From Planctomycetaceae bacterium (GTDB taxonomy: Bacteria; Planctomycetota; Planctomycetia; Planctomycetales; Planctomycetaceae): a DNA stretch of 54,404 nt. Position numbers and translations under genes: made by a program. The stretch covers positions 1 through 54,404 of the forward strand of contig PBOJ01000083.1 in the NCBI GenBank assembly GCA_002724315.1. The letters run 5' to 3'. The notes beneath the pieces were generated by a model. The model had not been told where the DNA came from, searched no databases, and saw only the letters and a list, made by a program, of their open reading frames with translations. This document shows, in pieces, positions 34,191 through 42,401 of this stretch (positions are counted from its first letter, which is position 1; every line of letters starts with the position of its first letter).

Positions 34191-36740
34191 TCAAAGACAC
34201 AGATGGCGAGTGCTCTTCAGCCAGGCTTCGATGGTCCGGGGCCCTGTGCGCCGTCCCGGCCAGTCCGGCTTGTTGAGGTCTCGCCAGTTGACGTAGCCCC
34301 GGGTCGTGGCATCGTCCTTGAGCTGCAACGTGACGTGAATCGGGAACCTGATGCGGAATGGCTTGAGTTCAGGGGATCGCTCGATTGCCTGGCGGGCTCC
34401 GGCGGTAATCCGGGGCCCGGTGATCCCGGGTGGATCGAGCACGACCGAACCGTCGGCGGCGACCCGTTTGACCGACACGGCCACGACAGCGTCACCGAGC
34501 CATTCGCGGGCTTCGCGGCACAGGCCGTCGCAGCCAGTGACCATCACGATCGGCACTCCGTGATCGTTCCCGGCGACGATGGCATAGGCGGCCAGCTCTC
34601 CCGCCTCGCGGCCATTGAACCGGTAGCGTCGTCGTCGACCGCTGGACCATGTGTGCGGCAGCACCGACCGGGGGGCCCCTTCCCTGGCGTGGAATCCCAC
34701 CAGCAACACGCCGGCGAAGGTGTTATCGAGCCCGTGCAGCAACGGGCCTCCCGAGGGGATCAGCCGGGCTCGGGGGTCCAGCCGTTTGCGGATGATGTTT
34801 CGAACGCGAAACCCGTCGTCCTTGACGTAGACCTCGGTCGCTCCAGCGGCGAAACAGCCCTCGACGGCCGCATTGACGTCATCTGTGAGCAGTTGCCGAA
34901 AGCCGGTCAACCGCGGGCTGTCGGCCTTAAGATTGCGGGCCCAGTACTCATTGACGCCGGTCGGGCCTTCGCTGTCGACGGCGATGTAGAACTTTCGTGC
35001 CCGGGATGTGCCGGAGGTCTTCGCTCGCGGTGTGACACCGGTGACGTGGATCTCCAGTTCCTCCATCAACGGCACGTGTGCCCGGGTGGCCCGGGTCTTG
35101 AGGACCAGGCCCAGGAGATTGTCACCGCGGAATGGCGGGCAGTTTGCCAGGTCGATTTCGAACCGTGTGCCCGGCAATTCGGCCCGCAGCTTGCCGGCCG
35201 GCAGACGCCGGATGTGTTTCTCGGACACTCGTGTCCCGTTGATATCGATGGCCAGCTTGTCGGTGTCGGCCACGTGATAGACCCAGAAACGCAGGCGACC
35301 TTCGAGCAGTTCTCCCTTGCGGCCGTCGGCCACGCGAAACGGATAGACCAGTCGCTTGCCGATCCGCTTGTCGGTGAACAGCAGGGACGGGTTGTTCTTC
35401 TGTCCCAGCGGGCTGGAACCCTCGTCGTACCACGGGTAGTTCCGCACCGGCGGTTTCCGGCTGGAAATGCCCTTGCCCATCGGCAGGAACCGGTAGGTCC
35501 GGGGTCCGGCCCAGACACGGTCGCGGCTGCCGACGGCGTTTGTCCAGTCCTCGATCCGTTTTCGCTGTTCGGGTGTCGCGGTCACCTCGCGGCCGAAGTG
35601 AATCCCCACGTTCCAGAACGAGATGCTGTCGGCACCGTAGGAATAGAAGTTGGCCGCAGCTCCGCGTGCCTCGGCCGTGTTCAGCAGCATGCTGACGTAA
35701 CCGTCAGCGTGCTTTTTGGATTGAGCGGTTCCGCGATCCTTGGGAATGGGAGGCCCGGCCGAGAGTGAGCCGATCATGTTCCCCATTGTCACGATCGTGT
35801 CGACACCGGCCGGACGCGTGAACCTCGAGAATTCGTCTACGGGCAGCTGCGGGTCGGTGTTGTTCCATGTCGAGATGACGACGAAGTCGATCCAGCCTTT
35901 TTTGACCCATGTCTCGATGTCGACCCCGGCCAGCCAGCAGGTGTGCAGCGATTCCGGAATGCGGACGCCCAGGGTCAACCGTTTGCCGTTTTTCCGCTTG
36001 CGGCCCGAGTTGTCCATCATCCGACGAATCCGTTCGACATAACGGGTCATGATCGGGGCTTTCTCGCGGCCTTTGTCCCGCGGGAAGTGCTTGGCCCAGC
36101 GGACGAAGTTCAATTCGAGACCATCGACCGGGTAGTCGGTGACGATCTCCTTCATGATCGCCATCCGGTGGTCACGGACGGCGGCAATGGAGTAGTCCAG
36201 GGCGGTTTCATTGGTTCGGCCGTCTGGCTGCTTGATGACATACTCGGGATGGTCGATGGCGAACTGCGAGCAGAGATCGTCGAAGGTGTTGAGCCGGGTA
36301 TGGTGGGTGTCGCTCAACCGGATCGCGGCCAGCACCTCCTTGCCCTTGGCCTGCATGTGCTCGGTGACCAGCCGCAGCGCGTCGGTGTTCTGCTTTTTCA
36401 GGGCCCTCATGGCCCGGATGTGGGGGCGGTTGCCGGCTGTTTTCCGTCTCGCCCCGTACTCTTCACCGGCCTTGGTGTTGTAGAAGCAGATGTCGGGTGT
36501 CGCGGCCAGGAAGACGAACGTCGAGAACGGCACGGCGGCCGATTCGCGGTCCAGCCACGCCTTGATGAAGGGAGCAGGGTTCTTGCCCGGGGCCTCACCC
36601 AAGACCTGGGCATCGTCGTTGAACACCGTGCGAGGTGTCCGCTTGGCCGGATCGGCCGCAATCGATTCGTTGACCGGGGTTCCGATGACGATGGCCAGCA
36701 GCAGGAGGTTTGCCGGGCGGATCTGTCGAAGGGTGGTCAT
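34191..36740 (-). CDS. Exported glycoside-hydrolase-like (GHL10-type) domain fused to M55 D-aminopeptidase (DppA)-like domain
   Basis: 849 residues with signal peptide (1-29). Residues about 40-420 look like a TIM-barrel of the family-10-like glycosylhydrolase group (DTHHTRLNTFDDL, PVDGLELNFVRWAKHF, KKGWIDFVVISTW). About 425-570 is a beta-sandwich linker. Residues 583-800 match M55/DppA: D589 and E591 (YIAVDSEGPTG), LLTDDVNAAVEG, H684 (GFHAREG), H696 and E715 (AGELAAYAIVAG). The metal-ligand histidine that in Bacillus DppA lies in the NDSH motif is Gly643 here (VKDDGF), so one of five ligands is missing. AGGAG precedes the ATG by 7 bases and the previous stop is 9 bases away, so it is in an operon with the DUF1592-type and DUF1552 genes. 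Substrate unknown; peptidoglycan-derived material is a guess. Confidence 0.8.
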   Translation of the reverse strand: MTTLRQIRPANLLLLAIVIGTPVNESIAADPAKRTPRTVFNDDAQVLGEAPGKNPAPFIKAWLDRESAAVPFSTFVFLAATPDICFYNTKAGEEYGARRKTAGNRPHIRAMRALKKQNTDALRLVTEHMQAKGKEVLAAIRLSDTHHTRLNTFDDLCSQFAIDHPEYVIKQPDGRTNETALDYSIAAVRDHRMAIMKEIVTDYPVDGLELNFVRWAKHFPRDKGREKAPIMTRYVERIRRMMDNSGRKRKNGKRLTLGVRIPESLHTCWLAGVDIETWVKKGWIDFVVISTWNNTDPQLPVDEFSRFTRPAGVDTIVTMGNMIGSLSAGPPIPKDRGTAQSKKHADGYVSMLLNTAEARGAAANFYSYGADSISFWNVGIHFGREVTATPEQRKRIEDWTNAVGSRDRVWAGPRTYRFLPMGKGISSRKPPVRNYPWYDEGSSPLGQKNNPSLLFTDKRIGKRLVYPFRVADGRKGELLEGRLRFWVYHVADTDKLAIDINGTRVSEKHIRRLPAGKLRAELPGTRFEIDLANCPPFRGDNLLGLVLKTRATRAHVPLMEELEIHVTGVTPRAKTSGTSRARKFYIAVDSEGPTGVNEYWARNLKADSPRLTGFRQLLTDDVNAAVEGCFAAGATEVYVKDDGFRVRNIIRKRLDPRARLIPSGGPLLHGLDNTFAGVLLVGFHAREGAPRSVLPHTWSSGRRRRYRFNGREAGELAAYAIVAGNDHGVPIVMVTGCDGLCREAREWLGDAVVAVSVKRVAADGSVVLDPPGITGPRITAGARQAIERSPELKPFRIRFPIHVTLQLKDDATTRGYVNWRDLNKPDWPGRRTGPRTIEAWLKSTRHLCL

Positions 36741-36749
36741 GGGAGTCTC

Positions 36750-39185
36750 CTATCGTCGGGAACCGGTGGATCCACCGGATTGTTTTGGCGCGTTGTCGGA
36801 GGAAGAGGCCGGTGCGACAAACTGGTCACTGGCAACGATCAGCCTGACCAGGTCGGCGAGTCCTGATCCTTGGCGTTTCGTGTCATTGGCGATGGTCCGT
36901 GCCCGTTGCGGATCGATCGAACCGGCCCGGTTTCCGGTGGAGTAGACCAGCAGTTTCTCGACCAGGCAGTCCAGAAACCGGTCCCGGTCTTCGAGCAACA
37001 GCCGTTTCAGTTCGGCGAATCCCCGGATGGTGCGACCGTCTTCGAGAGTTCCTGAGGTGTCGATGGGTTGCCGTTTGTCGTAGCGGGTCCGCCATTGGCC
37101 GGTGGGGTCAAAGTGCTCGAGGGCAAATCCCAGGGGATCGATGTGACGGTGGCACGTCGCACACCGTTTGTCGGATCTGTGCCGGTCGAGTTGTTCACGG
37201 ATGGTCGTGGCTCCCCGTGTGTCGGGTTCCAGTTCTGCAACGCCGGCCGGAGGGGGATCGGGCGTGTTGCCCAGCAGGTTGCCCAGTACCCAGACGCCCC
37301 GGACCACCGGAGAGGTGACCGTGCCATTTGAGGTGAGGGTCAGGATGCTGGCCTGGCCGAGCAGGCCACCGCGGGGAGTGGCCTGCTCGAGTCGAACCCG
37401 TCGAAACGCCGGTCCCTCGACTCCCTCGATCCCGTAGTGTTCGGCCAGTCGCTGATTGAGGAAGGTGAAGTCGGCATCGAGGAAGTGGGCGACATCGAGG
37501 TTCTTGTCGAGTACGTGAGCGAAGAAGCGTCGGGATTCCTCACGCATCGCGGATTCCAGTTCCCCCCGGTAATAGTCTCGGAATCGCTTGGGGTCGGGGG
37601 GCATCTCTCCCAGTTGATCCAGGCCGAGCCACTGTCCGGTGAAACTGTTGACGAAGGCCCGGCTGCGGGGATCGGCCAGCATGCGTGTCGCTTCCGTCTT
37701 ACGGACAGCACTCCGGCGGAGCTTCCCCTGTTCGGCCAATTCGTTGAGCCGCTTGTCGGGCATGCTGCTCCAGAGAAAATACGACAGGCGGCTGGCGATG
37801 GCGAAATCGTCGAGCGTCGCCCCGCCGGTGTGGATATAGAGGAAACCCGGCGAACAGAGTACGGCCTGGAGAGTGGATCGGATGGCCTGCTGGAAGGAGT
37901 CTCCCCGGGTGCGCAACCGGTCATAAAGCGCCAGGAACGGTTGGATGTCGTCCTCGGTCACCGGACGCCGAAACGCGCGGGCGGTGAATTTCCGCAGGAT
38001 GGTCTGTACGTAGCCACGGTCCTCGGGACGGATCTCACTGCCGAAGATCCGTTGGTGGCCGGGAAGTGGCCAGTTCTCGTACAGGGGGCCCTCGACCTCC
38101 ATCCAGAACACGCGGAGCTGTGGGCCGTCGTAGGCCTTCATGATCGGGGCGCGGTTCTTGCGGGCCTCCGGGCCAAACCGTTTCTTGACCAGGTTCTTGA
38201 ACGAGCCGCGGTGGCCGTTGGCGAACGACACGATCGGGACCTGTCCGGCTTCGAAGCGGGCACGGACGGTGAACGTGCGGGGCTGGTTGTCGGGCACGTC
38301 CACCGTGCGGATTGTTCTCCGTGAACCGGCTTCGGCCGTCTTGCCGGGAGGTCCGACCCGGATCTTCATTCGCACGGGCCCTTCGATCTGTCCCACTCCC
38401 CGGTAAGCGGTGTGCAGGGCTGTGGCGTGGACCCGGATCAGGTACTCGCCCTGGGCCAGGCGCGGAGCGTTCTTGCCGTCGGGGCGGAATTGCTGGAACC
38501 CGTCACCCGTCCCGGTCACGATCTTGACGTACTCGTCGGTGCGGAAGACCGGCCGGGTGGCCATTCGGGGCAGGATCCGGTGCACGCGGACCTTTGGGCG
38601 AGGACCGAATTTTACGCCACGGTCGACGGCGTCAGCAGCCACCCGCATGGCTTCGCGCATCAGGGCGGGCGAAAATACCAACGATCCACCCACCGTATCG
38701 AACCCGTCAGTCGGATTGTCTTCGGGGAAAGCGGCGGCCGGGTTGTAGCCCGTGTCGATCAGCAACAGGTCCCGCAGCGTGTGGTTGTATTCGCGGCGGT
38801 TGAGTCGACGTACGGCGTCGTTAGGACGTGTCCTCAACCGTCCGGCCTTCCTCAGTTGGCCGGTGATCCAGTTGACCATCCTGCGGACTGACTTCGGGTC
38901 CGGACGCGGGCGTTTGCGGGGGGGCATCCGGCCGGCCCGCAGCTGGTCGAGGATGTCGTGCCAGGTTCCGGCGGTGGACTTCGACGAGAAGTCCGGTTGC
39001 AGGGAGTCAAAACGTCGCTGGTCCTCCTGCTTGTTCTTGCCATGACAGTTGAGGCAGTGTTCGGCGAGAAATCGGCCGGCCGCCACCGCGTCTGGATCCG
39101 CGGCGTCGGCCACCGGATCCGGCAGCAGGAGCATCACGGCCACGACGGGCAGGACCAGTCGCCGGGTCAGTCGTTGCGGTCTCAT
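36750..39185 (-). CDS. Exported DUF1587-DUF1592-DUF1588-DUF1585 cytochrome-like protein
   Basis: 811 residues with signal peptide (1-28). N-terminal cytochrome-like domain with CLNCH at residues 44-48 and MPPRKRPRP; DUF1587 (RLNRREYNHTLRDLL), DUF1595/1592 region (FTARAFRRPVTEDDIQPFL, ALYDRLRTRGDSFQQAIRST, IASRLSYFLWSSMPD), DUF1588 (ASILTLTSNGTVTSPVVRGV) with a second CXXCH (CATCHRHIDPLGFALE) near 677, and DUF1585 at the end (FLDCLVEKLLVYSTGNRAG, LIVASDQFV). Known as a planctomycete-enriched family of unknown function. It follows the DUF1552 gene by 9 bases and precedes the GHL10-M55 fusion by 9 bases. Confidence 0.93.
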   Translation of the reverse strand: MRPQRLTRRLVLPVVAVMLLLPDPVADAADPDAVAAGRFLAEHCLNCHGKNKQEDQRRFDSLQPDFSSKSTAGTWHDILDQLRAGRMPPRKRPRPDPKSVRRMVNWITGQLRKAGRLRTRPNDAVRRLNRREYNHTLRDLLLIDTGYNPAAAFPEDNPTDGFDTVGGSLVFSPALMREAMRVAADAVDRGVKFGPRPKVRVHRILPRMATRPVFRTDEYVKIVTGTGDGFQQFRPDGKNAPRLAQGEYLIRVHATALHTAYRGVGQIEGPVRMKIRVGPPGKTAEAGSRRTIRTVDVPDNQPRTFTVRARFEAGQVPIVSFANGHRGSFKNLVKKRFGPEARKNRAPIMKAYDGPQLRVFWMEVEGPLYENWPLPGHQRIFGSEIRPEDRGYVQTILRKFTARAFRRPVTEDDIQPFLALYDRLRTRGDSFQQAIRSTLQAVLCSPGFLYIHTGGATLDDFAIASRLSYFLWSSMPDKRLNELAEQGKLRRSAVRKTEATRMLADPRSRAFVNSFTGQWLGLDQLGEMPPDPKRFRDYYRGELESAMREESRRFFAHVLDKNLDVAHFLDADFTFLNQRLAEHYGIEGVEGPAFRRVRLEQATPRGGLLGQASILTLTSNGTVTSPVVRGVWVLGNLLGNTPDPPPAGVAELEPDTRGATTIREQLDRHRSDKRCATCHRHIDPLGFALEHFDPTGQWRTRYDKRQPIDTSGTLEDGRTIRGFAELKRLLLEDRDRFLDCLVEKLLVYSTGNRAGSIDPQRARTIANDTKRQGSGLADLVRLIVASDQFVAPASSSDNAPKQSGGSTGSRR

Positions 39186-39194
39186 GAAGGACTC

Positions 39195-40499
39195 TCAGGC
39201 GAACCCGGTCAGTGTGCCGGTCGCATTGCCGAACGAATCGGTTTCGATTCCCAGTTTCTGGAGCATGGTCACGTACAGGTTGCACAGCGGGATCTTGCCG
39301 GGCTCGTACTTCAGCGATGTTCCGTGACGGAATCCGCCGCCGGCCACCAGCACTGGCAGGTTGCGGTTGGAGTGGCTGCTGGCGTTCCCCATTCCGCTGC
39401 CGAAGAACACCGTCGTGTTCTCCAGCAGGGTGGTCTGGCCATCCCGTGTTTTCGCCAGGCGGTCGAGGAATCTTGCCAGGGCCCGGGAGTACTCGATCTC
39501 GATCAGCTTCAACTGGGTGATTTTCTCGGGATCCCGGCCGTGGTGACTCAGGGAATGGTACCCGTCGTTGACGCCGTCGATCTGGAATCGGCCATTGCCA
39601 CCGGGGATGTGCAGCGTGGCGATACGCGTCGAGTCGGTCTGCAGTGCCAGGGCCAGCAGGTCGAAGGTGATCCGCATGCCGTCCAGTCGCTTGTCGCCGC
39701 CACTCCCGCCGCCTCCGCCCTTGTCGCGCCGTTTCCGTTTCCCGCTACCGACACTGACGCTCTCACCGGCTGACGGCTTGGGTTGTTTCAGCCAGTGGCC
39801 GGCTCGCTTCAGTCGCTGTTCGGTTTCATCAATCGCATTGAGATACTCGCGGAAACGGTGGCGGTCAGCCGGACCCAGTTGGCGGTCGATGCGACGGGCG
39901 CTGGCCAGGACCGCATCGAGGATGCTGTTGCGGGTGTCCAGTTCGCGGCGGCGCACTTTCTGCTCGGCAGCCGAGGTCTGGCGGAAGAGGCGGTCGAAGA
40001 GCACCTGGGGATTGCCGATCCCCTGCAGTTTCACCCCGTACCGGTTCCACGACCAGCTGTTGCTGCCACCGACATCCAGTGACAGAGAGGCGAACCGGGT
40101 CTGCGAACCGATGCGATCGGCGGCGTACTGGTCCAGGGAGTACATGCCGCTGCGATTGAAGCTGAACCGTTCACCGGTCAGGAATGCCTGGACGCCCTTG
40201 TGCCCGCCGCCGACCCGGTGGTCGAGACCCTCGATGATCGTCCACCGTTTTCGCCGCGATTCCAGGGGTTTGAGCAGCTCGGGCATCTCGAAGTCCGTAC
40301 CCGCTGTTTTCGGGAAGAACGCCGGAGCGTGCATCCCGTACTCGGTTCCGACACAGACCAGTCGCTGGGGATCAGCGGCTCGGGTCCGATCGGCCCTGGA
40401 CGCTCCGAAAGACATCGCCTCGAGCAGTGGCAGACCGATCGAGACACCCGTGCCGTAAAGGAACGTCCGACGGTCGAGTTTCAGGGAACGAAGTGACAC
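39195..40499 (-). CDS. Tat-exported DUF1552 protein
   Basis: 434 residues if started at GTG 40499, which has GGAG 7 bases upstream and gives a compact twin-arginine signal (SLKLDRRTFLYGTGVSIGLP). Alternatives are ATG 40562 and GTG 40631, without ribosome sites. DUF1552 blocks: LVCVGTEYGMHAPAFFPKTA, TIIEGLDHRVGGGHKGVQAF, SLSLDVGGSNSWSWNRYGVK, NAIDETEQRLKRAG, STRIATLHIPGGNG, TTVFFGSGMGNASSHSNRNL. A low-complexity insert (SGKRKRRDKGGGGGSGGDKR) precedes RLDGMRITFDLLA. Family activity unknown; systematically paired with DUF1592-type cytochrome-like proteins, as here. Confidence 0.92.
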   Translation of the reverse strand: MSLRSLKLDRRTFLYGTGVSIGLPLLEAMSFGASRADRTRAADPQRLVCVGTEYGMHAPAFFPKTAGTDFEMPELLKPLESRRKRWTIIEGLDHRVGGGHKGVQAFLTGERFSFNRSGMYSLDQYAADRIGSQTRFASLSLDVGGSNSWSWNRYGVKLQGIGNPQVLFDRLFRQTSAAEQKVRRRELDTRNSILDAVLASARRIDRQLGPADRHRFREYLNAIDETEQRLKRAGHWLKQPKPSAGESVSVGSGKRKRRDKGGGGGSGGDKRLDGMRITFDLLALALQTDSTRIATLHIPGGNGRFQIDGVNDGYHSLSHHGRDPEKITQLKLIEIEYSRALARFLDRLAKTRDGQTTLLENTTVFFGSGMGNASSHSNRNLPVLVAGGGFRHGTSLKYEPGKIPLCNLYVTMLQKLGIETDSFGNATGTLTGFA

Positions 40500-40686
40500 C
40501 TGGCGTCTCCGCGTGGGTTGGCTTCGGCGGGATCTGCGAATTCTCTGGCCGAGCAGGTCCATGCGATCATAACCGGTCTGACGCACCAGAGGGAACAGGC
40601 GGGGGCCGACGGTTGACACCCGCCGGGTCACAGATTTCGATGAGGCTCGACCGTTTTTTGACGAGTCCCATTCGAGGACCCACGAG

Positions 40687-42285
40687 ATGTTGATTGGTTA
40701 TGTCAGCGACGAACGTTACATCGCCTTGCACGATGTGGCGGTACTGTTCGAGATGTCCGGCAGCGAACCGGTTCAGGTCCGATCGTTGTCCGATGGCTCG
40801 GTGAGGGCCGATTTGCCCGAGGGCCAATACCGCGTCACGCTCCGTCGCGACGGCTTCTCGGCCAAGCGGACGTCGGTCACCTTGCCGGTCGACGAGCCGT
40901 CCCAGTTCCGGCTGCTCAGTAACAGCCTGGTCGGCTACATGTGGCCGAAGTGCATTCAGTCGGGCGAGAAGTCCGAATACCGGGTGCATGCGACCGAGGC
41001 CTATCGGCTCGATCTCTTCCGCTACGGCTGGGACAAGGAGCCGGTCCGAACGGTGGGCTGGTTCGACGAACACGGTCCGCTGGCCACCACACAGGTGACT
41101 CCCGACGGCGACTACACCCGCACGGGGATCCGTTTCAACGACCAGGGCTACAGCAACAATCCGCACCACCGGCAGTACCTGGTTGGCCCGGAGCGGTCGG
41201 GCCTGTATTACCTTCACGCCCGCTCGGTCTCAGGCGAGTTCTTCACCTTCCCGTGGATCGTGGCTCCGGCCGAGCCCGAAAACGACGTCGCGGTGCTGGC
41301 GGCCAACATCAACTGGAACTGCTACAACAATTTCGGAGGTCGCAGCAACTACATTCATCCCCAGGAGCTCCCTCCGGAACCGACCGTCAACGCTCGCCAG
41401 GACCTGCATCGCTACACCAGCGACCTGCACATGCATTTCTCGGTCGAGGACTACGCGCCGCTGTCGTTCGACCGGCCCGAATTGTTCAATCACGTGCCCG
41501 AGGAAACGCAGATCGACGATCCGCTGGAGGGGCGTTCGGAGTGTCACACGCTGCCGGCCGAGTGGCGGCTGTTCGGTTGGCTCGAGCGCGAGGGGTTCGG
41601 TTATGACCTCTACGCCGAAACCCAGTTCCATTTCGGACAGCTCGACCTGGATGCCTACAAGGTGCTGGTGATCAGCGCTCACCCCGAGTACTGGTCCCAG
41701 GAGATGTATTTCCGGCTGAAGGCGTGGGTCTTCGAGCGGGGTGGCAAGCTGATGTACCTGGGAGGCAACGGTCTGAACTGCGCGGTCGAGTTCCTGGACG
41801 ATTCGACCATCACCGTCCGCAACACGTCCAGTGGTGGCAGTTCCAGCGACATGGCGAAGATTGGCAAGGAGAGCCGGCTGGACGTGTACTACGAATCGGA
41901 GGCCAGCCTGCTGGGCGTGCGATGCACCGAGGAGGGCATCATGACCGGAGCACCGTATCGGGCGATCGACACCTCGCACTGGATCTTCGACGGCACCGGC
42001 CTGGCCGACGGTGACATCTTCGGAGAGCGGTGTCTGCACATGCGGTGTCCGGGTGGGGCATCGGGTCACGAGACGGACAAGATGTCACCGAGTTCTCCAC
42101 CGGGGACGCGGCTCCTGGCCAAGGGCCTGAATCCTGACGAGGGCGGGGCCGACATCATCCACCACGAGACTGAGAGCGGTGGGGAGGTCTTCAGCGTCGG
42201 TTCGATCAGCTACCCGTGTGCCCTTCCGGTTGACGAGAACATCTCGAAGATCACCCGCAACGTGCTCGAGCGGTTCGTCAGTTGA
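40687..42285 (+). CDS. N,N-dimethylformamidase large-subunit-like protein
   Basis: 532 residues, no signal peptide, so cytoplasmic. Residues 1-75 resemble a carboxypeptidase-regulatory-like beta sandwich (LPEGQYRVTLRRDGF). The rest matches the C-terminal region of N,N-dimethylformamidase beta/large subunit: SGEKSEYRVHATEAYRLDL, GLYYLHARS, VLAANINWNCYNNFGGRSNY (Tyr213 and Tyr222) and VISAHPEYWSQEMYFRLKAW. Dimethylformamidase uses an iron bound by two Tyr and one Glu; the conserved YNNFGG and HPEYWS blocks are where these are expected. Substrate here is unknown; many bacteria have such homologs without DMF use. Divergent from the DUF1552 gene (187-base gap). Confidence 0.82.
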   Translation: MLIGYVSDERYIALHDVAVLFEMSGSEPVQVRSLSDGSVRADLPEGQYRVTLRRDGFSAKRTSVTLPVDEPSQFRLLSNSLVGYMWPKCIQSGEKSEYRVHATEAYRLDLFRYGWDKEPVRTVGWFDEHGPLATTQVTPDGDYTRTGIRFNDQGYSNNPHHRQYLVGPERSGLYYLHARSVSGEFFTFPWIVAPAEPENDVAVLAANINWNCYNNFGGRSNYIHPQELPPEPTVNARQDLHRYTSDLHMHFSVEDYAPLSFDRPELFNHVPEETQIDDPLEGRSECHTLPAEWRLFGWLEREGFGYDLYAETQFHFGQLDLDAYKVLVISAHPEYWSQEMYFRLKAWVFERGGKLMYLGGNGLNCAVEFLDDSTITVRNTSSGGSSSDMAKIGKESRLDVYYESEASLLGVRCTEEGIMTGAPYRAIDTSHWIFDGTGLADGDIFGERCLHMRCPGGASGHETDKMSPSSPPGTRLLAKGLNPDEGGADIIHHETESGGEVFSVGSISYPCALPVDENISKITRNVLERFVS

Positions 42286-42401
42286 GCGACCCAAAGGCGG
42301 CAGTCTTGTCCATTCGTCTTTACGGGCCAGTTGTTGGTCCGTTTGACCTCCGGCGGATACGATGCAGTGGCAACAGCCGAGACTGACCGCTGGAGAGAGA
42401 C

